DNA from: a virus | DNA: 35,336 nucleotides | IMG/VR virus record: IMGVR_UViG_3300020185_002459 | Span: 1-35,336 of that record | Strand: one strand, 5' to 3' | In this document: in pieces, positions 28,383 to 35,161 of the stretch | Numbering within the stretch: the stretch's first letter is position 1 | How the letters are laid out: every line of letters begins with the position of its first letter | The notes under the pieces: generated by a model | The model's database searches: none | Seen by the model: the letters and a program-made list of their open reading frames with translations, nothing else | Told to the model about the DNA's origin: nothing | Program-made: the position numbers and the translations under genes

Positions 28383-28933
28383 TGATTTTAAATTCTAGAA
28401 ATAATTTATTTTCTTTTAGGTTTCCTAGGAATTTTATACCTGAAGAAGTTGCTAACAAATACGTTAAGTATTTAAATAGAATGCCAGGTAATTTAATGCA
28501 AAGGCCTATAGATTTTGTAAATTACTCTATTCAAGGTCTTAATGTTCCAGGTGTTTCATTTGATCCTATATCTCAGGCGGATAATGATGGTACTACTAGA
28601 TATCACAGAGGAGCTGTTCCAATACAAAATACGGTTGAACGACAATTTACAGTTACTATGCAACTTTTAGATGGTTATGTAAATTATTGGATAATGATGG
28701 ATACTCTATTATATTATTATGCTAGATCAACGGAAGATCCATTTACAGATAATTTAACTATGAGGATTATGGATGCTGAAGGAATAGGTATGGCATCGAT
28801 GGTATTCGAACAACCTATTATGAATTCAATTAACGAACTTAATTTAAATTTTGCAGAAAACGTAGCAGAATTTAGTACATTTGAGGTTACTTTCTTTTAT
28901 AATAAGTTAAATCTCAAGATTGAAATAGATTGA
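28382..28933 (+). CDS. Tail tube-like protein (gp19 / tube-initiator fold)
   Basis: A 183-residue protein. The pattern VNYSIQGLNVPGVSFDPI, then a strand with VERQFTVTMQLLDGYVNYWI, and a final ELNLNFAENVAEFSTFEVTF fits the tail-tube fold shared by T4 gp19 (163 residues), gp48 and gp54: a Y-x-V-x-G-L-x-x-P start, a central strand followed by a Y-x-N-Y-W helix, and a closing FxVTFxY strand. Because it lies next to baseplate genes rather than near a sheath gene, it may be a tube initiator rather than the main tube protein. The start overlaps the previous stop as TAATG. Confidence 0.5.
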   Translation: MILNSRNNLFSFRFPRNFIPEEVANKYVKYLNRMPGNLMQRPIDFVNYSIQGLNVPGVSFDPISQADNDGTTRYHRGAVPIQNTVERQFTVTMQLLDGYVNYWIMMDTLLYYYARSTEDPFTDNLTMRIMDAEGIGMASMVFEQPIMNSINELNLNFAENVAEFSTFEVTFFYNKLNLKIEID

Positions 28934-28942
28934 TATATAAGA
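28932..28942 (+). promoter_or_regulatory. GATATATAAGA box directly before a start codon
   Basis: GATATATAAGA ends one base before the ATG at 28944 and overlaps the stop codon of the upstream gene. If it is a -10 element, transcription would begin inside or after the first codons, which argues that it is either leaderless at a later start or a chance match. Confidence 0.25.
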
Positions 28943-28943
28943 C

Positions 28944-29312
28944 ATGAAAACATTTTTAGAATACCTTAAAGAACAGGACATTACTGTTGAAGAAATGAAG
29001 ATACTAAATGAAGGTCTTCAAAGCGAATGGTCAGATGAATTAGAATCTAAAGTAGATGAAGCTATAGAAGATTTTGTTTCTGAATATAAATTAGAAGATG
29101 GTAGTTATGACATTGATAGATTCAATGAAGAAATGACTAATGAAGGTATACTTGGAAGTATTCTAGGCGGTTTAACTGGATTTGCATTAGGTAAATCAGT
29201 TGGTAAAGTTATAGCTAGAGTATTAGGTATAAATAAAGGTATTTTATATGATCTACTAACTTCTAGATTAGTAGGAGCTGCGTTAGGTGCTGCAATCGGT
29301 AAAAAGTTCTAA
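28944..29312 (+). CDS. Putative internal head protein with glycine-zipper C-terminus
   Basis: A 122-residue protein. It opens with MKTFLEYLKE, close to the capsid-targeting start of T4 internal proteins (MKTYQEFI-type). At residues 20-24 ILNEG fits the T4 prohead-protease consensus (L or I, any, E, cut before G or A), and TNEGILG near residue 70 may be a second site. The C-terminal 55 residues are hydrophobic with repeated small residues (GSILGGLTGFALGKSVGK, VGAALGAAIGKKF), a glycine-zipper pattern that could insert in membranes. A role as an ejected internal protein is plausible but inferred. It could instead be a holin-like or inhibitor membrane protein. The gene begins the transition zone between virion and replication genes. 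Confidence 0.45.
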   Translation: MKTFLEYLKEQDITVEEMKILNEGLQSEWSDELESKVDEAIEDFVSEYKLEDGSYDIDRFNEEMTNEGILGSILGGLTGFALGKSVGKVIARVLGINKGILYDLLTSRLVGAALGAAIGKKF

Positions 29313-29313
29313 A

Positions 29314-29985
29314 GTGAATTACGTAGCAATAGACTTTTCTCTTAATTCTCCAGGCATTTGTATTTATAATGATAAAAGCAAAAGATATCATTTTATAAGT
29401 TACATTAAACCTAAGACTGGAACTAAAGCTGAGCAAGCATTTCAAGAAGAGATATCTACACTAAAAGATGTAACATTAATTTATCAACCCGACTTTACTT
29501 TAAGTAGCGAGTATTCTAGTCAAGAATTACAAAAGATAAAGAGATATGATAAAATGGCCGATGATATCATTAATCTTATTTTACAAGACTCTCATCAAAG
29601 TGATGGTTATGTAGTAGCTTTTGAAGGGTCTTCTTATGGATCTAAAAGAAGTACTAATAATATTATTGACATGGCCTCCGGAGCTTCTATACTTAAACTT
29701 AAAATATTAAAAGCCCTTAAACCAGAAGATATTCAGACTATAGCACCTACTACAATTAAGAAATTTGCAGGTAAAGGTAATATGAATAAAGTTCAATTAT
29801 GTCAGGCCTTTTTAGCAAATGTAAATAATGATAAATATCTACTTAAAGGAAATTTCTTTCATGCCTGTAAAGATATAGATGCAGAGAAGAAGATTCCTAA
29901 ACCAGTGGATGATTTGATAGATGCTTACTTTCTTTCAGCCCTTTTAGCATTTAAGGAAAGAACCAATTCTTCTCCTTCAACCTAA
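29314..29985 (+). CDS. RuvC-like Holliday junction resolvase (RNase H fold)
   Basis: I start it at GTG 29314, just after the upstream stop; the ATG at 29287 would add nine residues inside the upstream gene. That gives 223 residues. The N-terminus YVAIDFSLNSPGICIY has the RuvC first-strand motif with catalytic D7. VVAFEGSSYGS contributes E104. The C-terminal KPVDDLIDAYFLSALLAF contributes D199/D200 and D203. All four acids expected for a two-metal RNase H-type nuclease are present. The segment TIAPTTIKKFAGKGNMNK with a lysine-rich helix matches RuvC-type DNA binding. T4 uses endonuclease VII (gp49), an unrelated fold, to resolve branched DNA before packaging. I infer this protein is its replacement. 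Another branch-cutting RNase H-like nuclease is possible. Confidence 0.7.
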   Translation: MNYVAIDFSLNSPGICIYNDKSKRYHFISYIKPKTGTKAEQAFQEEISTLKDVTLIYQPDFTLSSEYSSQELQKIKRYDKMADDIINLILQDSHQSDGYVVAFEGSSYGSKRSTNNIIDMASGASILKLKILKALKPEDIQTIAPTTIKKFAGKGNMNKVQLCQAFLANVNNDKYLLKGNFFHACKDIDAEKKIPKPVDDLIDAYFLSALLAFKERTNSSPST

Positions 29986-30011
29986 AACCAATTATTGTAT
30001 GCTAGTTGCCA

Positions 30012-30041
30012 CATTTAGTTTCATTTAGTTTCATTTAGAAA
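30012..30041 (+). repeat. Three tandem 10-bp repeats upstream of a small gene
   Basis: CATTTAGTTT at 30012-30021 and 30022-30031, followed by CATTTAGAAA at 30032-30041. The unit length is close to one DNA helical turn, so protein copies would bind the same face. It lies 14 bases before the GATATATAATA box at 30056, in the gap between the resolvase and the small gene. This fits an operator or activator site (as for middle-gene control), but replication slippage could produce the same pattern. Confidence 0.5.
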
Positions 30042-30055
30042 CTTATTTAAATATG

Positions 30056-30066
30056 GATATATAATA
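30056..30066 (+). promoter_or_regulatory. GATATATAATA box, candidate phage promoter
   Basis: GATATATAATA is identical to the box at 27-37. It lies 14 bases after the 10-bp tandem repeats and just before the small gene that precedes gp32. It may drive the small gene and the gp32-primase-UvsY-UvsW block. Confidence 0.4.
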
Positions 30067-30073
30067 CATGTTG

Positions 30074-30283
30074 ATGAAAAGTTATAAAAATTTCGACATG
30101 GACTTATGTACTTATGAGTTCTTTCAGCTCAATAAGATCCTCAATAAAATGGTGTCAAGTAGCGCTATATCTCTTGAAGATAAAGAAGAATTACTACACA
30201 AATCAGGGCTGATTAAGCTAGAGGATGGCAGCTGGAAACAAGTAAGTACAAATGGACATGGAGAATCTAGATTATTTTTCTGA
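30074..30283 (+). CDS. Small protein of unknown function
   Basis: With the ATG at 30074 it has 69 residues and begins MKSYKNFDMDL; the ATG at 30068 would add two residues (ML). I prefer 30074 because it lies further from the GATATATAATA box and gives the MKSY/MKTF-type opening used by other small proteins here (28944, 35161). The middle is helical and charged (SLEDKEELLHKSGLIKLEDG) and the chain ends GHGESRLFF. No family is recognised. It is the first gene downstream of a candidate promoter and tandem repeats, and gp32 follows after 80 bases. It may be a small regulator or an internal protein. Confidence 0.6.
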   Translation: MKSYKNFDMDLCTYEFFQLNKILNKMVSSSAISLEDKEELLHKSGLIKLEDGSWKQVSTNGHGESRLFF

Positions 30284-30289
30284 AACACT

Positions 30290-30360
30290 TTAAAGTATTA
30301 AAGGTATAACAGACAACTTAAAGATAATTTTAAGGTATTAACAAATTAAAAGGTTTAATT
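30290..30360 (+). promoter_or_regulatory. gp32 leader with TTAAAG-type repeats, candidate autoregulatory operator
   Basis: The leader contains TTAAAG (30290-30295), TTAAAGG (30298-30304), TTAAAG (30318-30323), TTTTAAGG (30328-30335) and TTAAAAGG (30346-30353), then TTTAATT up to the start codon. In T4, gp32 represses its own translation by binding an AU-rich leader with UUAAA-type repeats next to a pseudoknot. The same kind of repeat here suggests the same control. The first element is part of a 10-bp palindrome ACTTTAAAGT (30287-30296). AAAAGG is also the nearest thing to a Shine-Dalgarno site, 10 bases from ATG. I could not work out a pseudoknot by eye. Confidence 0.5.
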
Positions 30361-30363
30361 ATT

Positions 30364-31284
30364 ATGGCAGATTTTGACATTTTCAATCTCGGTGTAGAGG
30401 ACGTAGAAACTCACACACAACAAGTAAGCACCTCAGCTAATGAGGTCTACAAGCCTACCGCAGATGACGGTAAGGACGGAACGTATAAAGCACTAGTTCG
30501 CTTTGTTCCAAATCCAACTAACCCACGTAACTCTCTGGTTCAGAAGTATGTACATTGGTTGGTTGATTCAAACGGTGATGGTAAGATCGTAGACTCACCA
30601 TCTTCAGTCGGAGAAAAGTGCCCAATTGCAGATGTATTTTGGAAGCTTCGTAAATCCGATTCAGCTGTTGAACGTAAAGCGTCAGATAAGCTTAAGCGTC
30701 GTCAACAGTACTACGCACTAATCAAGATCATTAAGGATCCTCAGAATCCAGATCTTGAAGGTCAATACAAAGTATTCAAATTCGGATACAAGATCAAGGA
30801 AAAGATCGATGCAGAGTTGAAGCCAGACTTTGGCGAACCAACACAGGTATTTGATTTGTTCGAAGGCAAAAACTTCGAGTTGATTATTACACGTCAAGGT
30901 GAATATAACAACTACGATAAGTCTAAGTTCTCTGCTTCTCGTTCTTCAATCATCGTGGCAGGTGAACCAGCTGAACGTAGTAAAGAAACAATGGAAACCA
31001 TCAAGACAGAACTAGAGTCTGCGCCTGATCTTTCTATGTATGACTACAACGCATGGGACGAAGATACTCGAGAATTCGTTAACAACGTACTTCGTATGTA
31101 TTTGAATCCAGGAGATTCTATCGAGCATGTCACCCCTTCTGCAGCACCTAAGAAAGAAGCTAAGAAGACGACTCCCGCTCCAGTCACAGCTGAAGCTACT
31201 AAAACCGAGTCAGCATCTACAGACACATCAGCTGTCAACACAGATGATGACCTTGACTCTTTCTTGAATGACCTCGATATCTAA
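30364..31284 (+). CDS. 32: Single-stranded DNA-binding protein, gp32-like
   Basis: A 306-residue protein; T4 gp32 has 301. The core order fits gp32: ALVRFVPNPTNPRNSLVQKY, then VFWKLRKSDSAVERKASDKL, YYALIKIIKDPQNPDLEGQY, VFKFGYKIKEKIDAEL and FELIITRQGEYNNYDKSKFS. The C-terminus is acidic and ends DDDLDSFLNDLDI, like the T4 tail that binds replication partners. T4 has a zinc site (H64, C77, C87, C90). Here H64 and C86 remain but the two other cysteines are absent; a DSNGDGKIVD loop lies at 68-77. All 11 arginines use CGN codons. gp32 coats single strands in replication, recombination and repair. Its leader carries candidate operator repeats, and its 3' end overlaps the primase start by 17 bases. 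Confidence 0.9.
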   Translation: MADFDIFNLGVEDVETHTQQVSTSANEVYKPTADDGKDGTYKALVRFVPNPTNPRNSLVQKYVHWLVDSNGDGKIVDSPSSVGEKCPIADVFWKLRKSDSAVERKASDKLKRRQQYYALIKIIKDPQNPDLEGQYKVFKFGYKIKEKIDAELKPDFGEPTQVFDLFEGKNFELIITRQGEYNNYDKSKFSASRSSIIVAGEPAERSKETMETIKTELESAPDLSMYDYNAWDEDTREFVNNVLRMYLNPGDSIEHVTPSAAPKKEAKKTTPAPVTAEATKTESASTDTSAVNTDDDLDSFLNDLDI

Positions 31285-32338
31285 TCTTACAGAGGATCTA
31301 AAACACAAGATAAAGTCAGCGCTTAAAGAAGTAGTAGTACAAGAGCACTCGGCTTCTAATAAGCAAACACTACGGGACATGCATGGGCGAATAACCCTTG
31401 CATGTCCTTATTGTGGTGATTCACATACCGATGATACTAAAAAGAGAGGTAACATTTATTGGGACACTCTTCAATATCATTGCTATAATTGTAGTCACCA
31501 CACTAATTTATATTCTTTCTTAAGAGATCATGATGTTAGGATGCCTAATACTGGCGATTCATTCGATGTTATAGATTATATAAAAACTAATGAACGAAGT
31601 GTTAAGAAAATAGAAACAATTAAACATAGTGTATTTTCTAAGGCAGATGAATTGGCTATTCCTATAGATAAATTTAAATCTTTCTTTAAAGCAAAAGAAA
31701 TTACACCGGGCGATTGGATTTGGTTCAAGCTAAAAGAAAGATTATTACACCATATGTCAGATCAATTTCTGTATTCTGAAAGAGATCAAAAACTTTGGAT
31801 ATTAAATTTGACACCAACTGGTAATATTTTATCTGTACAAAGTAGAAGAATGAAAGGTAAAGGATCTAGGTATTTGACATATGATCTACCTAAACTGTAC
31901 CAAGAAATGAATATAGAGATTAATATAGATGAAGACATTTTAGTAAGCATAAGTAAAGTATCAACTTTATTCGGTATTATGCAAGTTAATTTTCAAAGAG
32001 ATGTAACTATATTTGAAGGTCCACTAGATTCTAAGTTTATGACTAACTCTTTAGCGTTAGCAACCGCAGGTCGGTCAACTAATGAATTTGATGAAATGGC
32101 CACAGTTCGGTATATGTTTGATAATGATAAAACTGGAAAAGAAAAGATGGCAGAAAAACTTAAAAAGGGCAGACCGGTTTTTATGTGGTCTAAATTCCTT
32201 AAAGAAAATGAGCTAGATACATATAACATAAAAGATTTAAACGATCTTATGATTGTTTGTTACCGAGAGGGATCTAAGGCTTATAAGCGTATAAATGAAT
32301 ATTTCACTACAAGCCAATTAGATCTATGGTACGTATAG
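31268..32338 (+). CDS. 61: DNA primase, gp61-like
   Basis: A 356-residue protein; T4 gp61 has 342. The N-terminal zinc ribbon is CPYC at 46-49 and HCYNC at 71-75, with four metal cysteines. The TOPRIM catalytic part has FEGPLDSKF with E250, and FDNDKTGKEK with D285 and D287 for metal binding. It makes RNA primers for lagging-strand synthesis with a gp41-type helicase, which is not in this window. The start overlaps the gp32 stop by 17 bases, so expression is probably coupled to gp32. The first few arginine codons are CGG and CGA, then AGA as in the rest of the genome. A 13-base overlap joins the next small gene. Confidence 0.85.
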   Translation: MTSISNLTEDLKHKIKSALKEVVVQEHSASNKQTLRDMHGRITLACPYCGDSHTDDTKKRGNIYWDTLQYHCYNCSHHTNLYSFLRDHDVRMPNTGDSFDVIDYIKTNERSVKKIETIKHSVFSKADELAIPIDKFKSFFKAKEITPGDWIWFKLKERLLHHMSDQFLYSERDQKLWILNLTPTGNILSVQSRRMKGKGSRYLTYDLPKLYQEMNIEINIDEDILVSISKVSTLFGIMQVNFQRDVTIFEGPLDSKFMTNSLALATAGRSTNEFDEMATVRYMFDNDKTGKEKMAEKLKKGRPVFMWSKFLKENELDTYNIKDLNDLMIVCYREGSKAYKRINEYFTTSQLDLWYV

Positions 32339-32547
32339 AAGATATAACTAGAATGGTTGAAGAAGATTTAGATAATTTCTACGAAGACGGCAAGAGATTT
32401 AAAGGACATAAGTTATTACTTGACTTTGAAAGCGCCGAATATGACGTTGAGTTACCTGAAACTAAAAAAATTGAACCTAAGTTTAAAAAGAAAAAGAAGG
32501 CAAGCGTTTTTGTAAAACCAAATTCAAATAAAAAATCATTATTCTAA
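32326..32547 (+). CDS. Small protein with basic tail, unknown function
   Basis: A 73-residue protein overlapping the primase stop by 13 bases and ending directly before the UvsY start (TAA then ATG). The N-terminal half is acidic (MVEEDLDNFYEDGKRF), and the C-terminal half is strongly basic (KIEPKFKKKKKASVFV, then NSNKKSLF). This split charge could suit a small adaptor that touches nucleic acid or an acidic protein tail such as that of gp32. I recognise no family. Its lock between primase and UvsY suggests a role in replication or recombination. Confidence 0.7.
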   Translation: MVRIEDITRMVEEDLDNFYEDGKRFKGHKLLLDFESAEYDVELPETKKIEPKFKKKKKASVFVKPNSNKKSLF

Positions 32548-32973
32548 ATGAGTGGTAAATCTAAAATATTAGAAATAGACGAGAGATTGGGTAAGCAAAG
32601 AGCCGAATGGTCCAATAACATCAAAGAGCTTGCGGCTAGTTTGAAATATATTAATGGTATGGAAGAAACTATAGCAAACGTGCTTTCTTCTAGACAACAA
32701 TTAATTGATCAAGTTGCATATATAAACACCAAAATTAGAGATCAAAAAGCTAGGTTAGCTAATAGAAGCAGAGAGGCTTATATTAAATACTATGAATATG
32801 ATTACAAATTAGGTGAAAAACAAAAAGTAATGTTTATGGAAGCAGACCTTGCTGACGAAAACACAATACTTGCACACTTAGAGAATCAACTTGAATTCTT
32901 AAAAGAATCGGTAAAAACCCTAGATAATATGGGATTTGCCATCCGAAACAGATTAGCATTAAAGGATCTGTAA
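32548..32973 (+). CDS. uvsY: UvsY-like recombination mediator
   Basis: A 141-residue protein; T4 UvsY has 137. It is almost entirely helical. The C-terminal ending is the clearest match: ESVKTLDNMGFAIRNRLALK corresponds to the T4 ending in which a helix of the form L-D-x-I-K-S precedes GFAIK and a final short helix. The preceding segment with ADLADENTILAHLENQLEFL also lines up with the T4 segment before it. UvsY loads the UvsX recombinase on gp32-coated DNA. The gene next to it is UvsW, as in T4, which supports the call. UvsX is not in this window. Confidence 0.75.
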   Translation: MSGKSKILEIDERLGKQRAEWSNNIKELAASLKYINGMEETIANVLSSRQQLIDQVAYINTKIRDQKARLANRSREAYIKYYEYDYKLGEKQKVMFMEADLADENTILAHLENQLEFLKESVKTLDNMGFAIRNRLALKDL

Positions 32974-32998
32974 GGTAAATAAAAAAACTGTGCCATGA

Positions 32999-34507
32999 AT
33001 GGAGCTCAGTTTAACAGAAAATAATCAGTTTCTCAGAGTAGATTCAGCTACTGAATTAGAAATCGAGCAACTGAACATATCGCTTACTAAAAGGATCGAA
33101 TCGTGGAGATTTAATCCTTTAGTTAAGAAGGGCATATGGGATGGTTACGTGTCATATATTAAAGATGACAAATGGATCCCATCTGGCCTTTGGAAAGAGA
33201 TTATGGATATGTGTAAAGAATATTCATATGATCTTAAACTTAATGGCGTTACAGAACTTTTTGATAAAAGCGTCGACGTTGATGAATTTGAAAAATGGGC
33301 ATTAGATTTCTTTGAAAAATCTGATATTACGCCGAGAGACTATCAAATAGAAGCGGCATATAATATCCTTAAATTTAGAAGATGTTTAGCTGAGCTTGCG
33401 ACATCTGCAGGTAAGACGCTTATTAGTTTTTTAGTAGTTGCTTATATGCTTGAAAAGAAAAAAGCAAATAAGATTTTATTTATAGTGCCTAACGTTTCTC
33501 TCGTAGTTCAAGCAAGTGAAGACTTTATGGATTATAACTATAGAAATCAAGTTAACGTTAAGATACAACAAATATATTCTGGTCAAAAAATAAGATCAGG
33601 TAGAAATGTCGTCATAGGAACATATCAGTCACTTGTTAAAAAAAATAAAGAGTATTTTGAACAGTTTGATGCTGTTGTTATTGACGAGACACACAAAGCT
33701 AAGTCTAACTCTATTAAGACTATCTTACAAAAATGTATATCAGCTAAATATCGTTTTGGTTTGTCAGGAACTATTCCTAAAAGAGGCAAGTTAGATAGGC
33801 TAACGTTAATGGCTTACACAGGCCCAGTTATTACAGAAGTTAGCGCTAACTTCTTACAGAAACAAGGTCACATTGCAGGATGTAAGGTTAAAGTCATTGA
33901 GATGGATTATGCACCTGATTCTACAAAACAAGCTTTCATGGAAATGGCTATGAATAAATACGAAAGTAAGGATGTATTTAAGTTTGAACAAAACTACGTA
34001 ATAAATTCCCCCGGTAGACTAAACTTTATCACAAACGTTATTTCCAAAATTCCTAGAAACTCCCTTGTTTTATTTCATCGTATAGAACATGGCAAAAAGA
34101 TTTATGAAAAGCTTAGACAAGATAGCGATAAAGTTGTTTATTATGTAGACGGCGGTACTGATAAAGATATAAGAGAAGAGTACAAGAAAAAGATGGAGGA
34201 TGGAGAGGAAGTAGTTATTGTAGCATCATATGGTACTTTTTCAACCGGAATTTCTATTAAGAAAATACACAATATCTTTTTTACCGAATCGTTTAAATCA
34301 GAGGTGATAATTAGACAATCAATAGGTCGAGGGCTTAGACAACACAAGTCAAAGGACGAAGTTATTATTGTAGATTTTGTTGATGATCTATCGTCTGAAG
34401 AGTGGTTTAATTACCTAATGAGACATGCTAGAGCTAGACAAAGTATTTATAAGGAACAAAAGTTTAGTTATAGTGTGAAAAAGGTTCAATTTGAAGGAGA
34501 TATATAG
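32999..34507 (+). CDS. uvsW: UvsW-like superfamily 2 helicase
   Basis: A 502-residue protein; T4 UvsW has 503. Motifs in order: Q-type TPRDYQIEAA at 111-120, Walker A ATSAGKT at 134-140, DETH at 229-232, SGT at 256-258, and motif VI QSIGRGLRQHK at about 438-448. The first 100 residues form the UvsW N-terminal DNA-binding part (RIESWRFNPLVKKGIWDGYV). UvsW unwinds R-loops, reverses forks and moves branches, and switches replication from origin-dependent to recombination-dependent. The first ATG, at 32999, is preceded by an A-rich leader. It follows UvsY after 25 bases. Confidence 0.9.
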   Translation: MELSLTENNQFLRVDSATELEIEQLNISLTKRIESWRFNPLVKKGIWDGYVSYIKDDKWIPSGLWKEIMDMCKEYSYDLKLNGVTELFDKSVDVDEFEKWALDFFEKSDITPRDYQIEAAYNILKFRRCLAELATSAGKTLISFLVVAYMLEKKKANKILFIVPNVSLVVQASEDFMDYNYRNQVNVKIQQIYSGQKIRSGRNVVIGTYQSLVKKNKEYFEQFDAVVIDETHKAKSNSIKTILQKCISAKYRFGLSGTIPKRGKLDRLTLMAYTGPVITEVSANFLQKQGHIAGCKVKVIEMDYAPDSTKQAFMEMAMNKYESKDVFKFEQNYVINSPGRLNFITNVISKIPRNSLVLFHRIEHGKKIYEKLRQDSDKVVYYVDGGTDKDIREEYKKKMEDGEEVVIVASYGTFSTGISIKKIHNIFFTESFKSEVIIRQSIGRGLRQHKSKDEVIIVDFVDDLSSEEWFNYLMRHARARQSIYKEQKFSYSVKKVQFEGDI

Positions 34508-34531
34508 AAAAAGCAAAAAATTTACAATATT

Positions 34532-35161
34532 ATGGATAAATTACAAGACTTTAACAGCTTCGCTGCTGCTAGAAAACAACAAGTTCAACTTGAACTAGAA
34601 CAGGTACAAGACGCTAAAAGATCTTCTAGCGCTGAAACGTTTAAATCTCTTCTTGCAGAATACGGTGTCACTGACCTAAATGAACTCGATGAGGAGCAAA
34701 GAACTTCATTCTTTGATAAATTAAAAGGTACAGAAGTAAACGAAGACATCGATTATATAATTAATAAACTAAAGGATGTATATTCTGTAAATGAGGCTGA
34801 AGTCACTTCAGATGAAGAGTTTAAAGAATATGCCTTTTCTGTTTTACAAAAAGCATTTGGAGATAATTTTGATGAAGCTAAGGCACAGGAAACAGTAGAT
34901 GGTATTTTAAGCAAAGCTGATGGAGATTATGGCGCTGCAATCGGTATGTTAACCGCTGGACTAGGCGAGTCTGTTGACGTAAATGAGGCGGAAGTAAATT
35001 CTGAAGAAGAGTTTAGAGAATATGCTGAAACCGTTTTAAAAAATGCGTTTGGCGACGAATATGATGAAGCCAAAGCAGGTGAAGTCATAGACGGTATAAT
35101 TGGTAAAGTAGATGGAGACTTTGGTGAAGCTGTAGGTATGCTACAAAGCTCATTAGGATAA
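34532..35161 (+). CDS. Protein with a 64-residue tandem duplication, unknown function
   Basis: A 209-residue acidic protein. Residues 1-85 are helical, with a start of DKLQDFNSFAAARKQQVQLE. Residues 86-149 and 150-209 are two copies of one module: VNEAEV, then S-D/E-EEF-K/R-EYA, VL, AFGD, a DEAKA step, and a D-G-D-Y/F-G-x-A-x-G-M-L end. This kind of module occurs repeatedly in T4-like phage proteins of marine hosts, in my recollection, without known function. The VNE step before A could fit the T4 prohead-protease consensus (E, cut before A), so an internal head protein is possible. The stop overlaps the next start as TAATG. Confidence 0.65.
   Translation: MDKLQDFNSFAAARKQQVQLELEQVQDAKRSSSAETFKSLLAEYGVTDLNELDEEQRTSFFDKLKGTEVNEDIDYIINKLKDVYSVNEAEVTSDEEFKEYAFSVLQKAFGDNFDEAKAQETVDGILSKADGDYGAAIGMLTAGLGESVDVNEAEVNSEEEFREYAETVLKNAFGDEYDEAKAGEVIDGIIGKVDGDFGEAVGMLQSSLG
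34787..35158 (+). repeat. Tandem duplication inside a gene, period 192 bases
   Basis: Copy 1 is 34787-34978 and copy 2 is 34979-35158. GTAAATGAGGC begins both copies. The repeat is in frame (64 residues), and the two copies differ at many third positions, so the duplication is not recent. Confidence 0.8.

Noticed and set aside
29287-29313. ATG start of the RuvC-like gene within the upstream gene
   Set aside because: GTG 29314 follows the stop directly and places the catalytic strand at the normal distance from the start.
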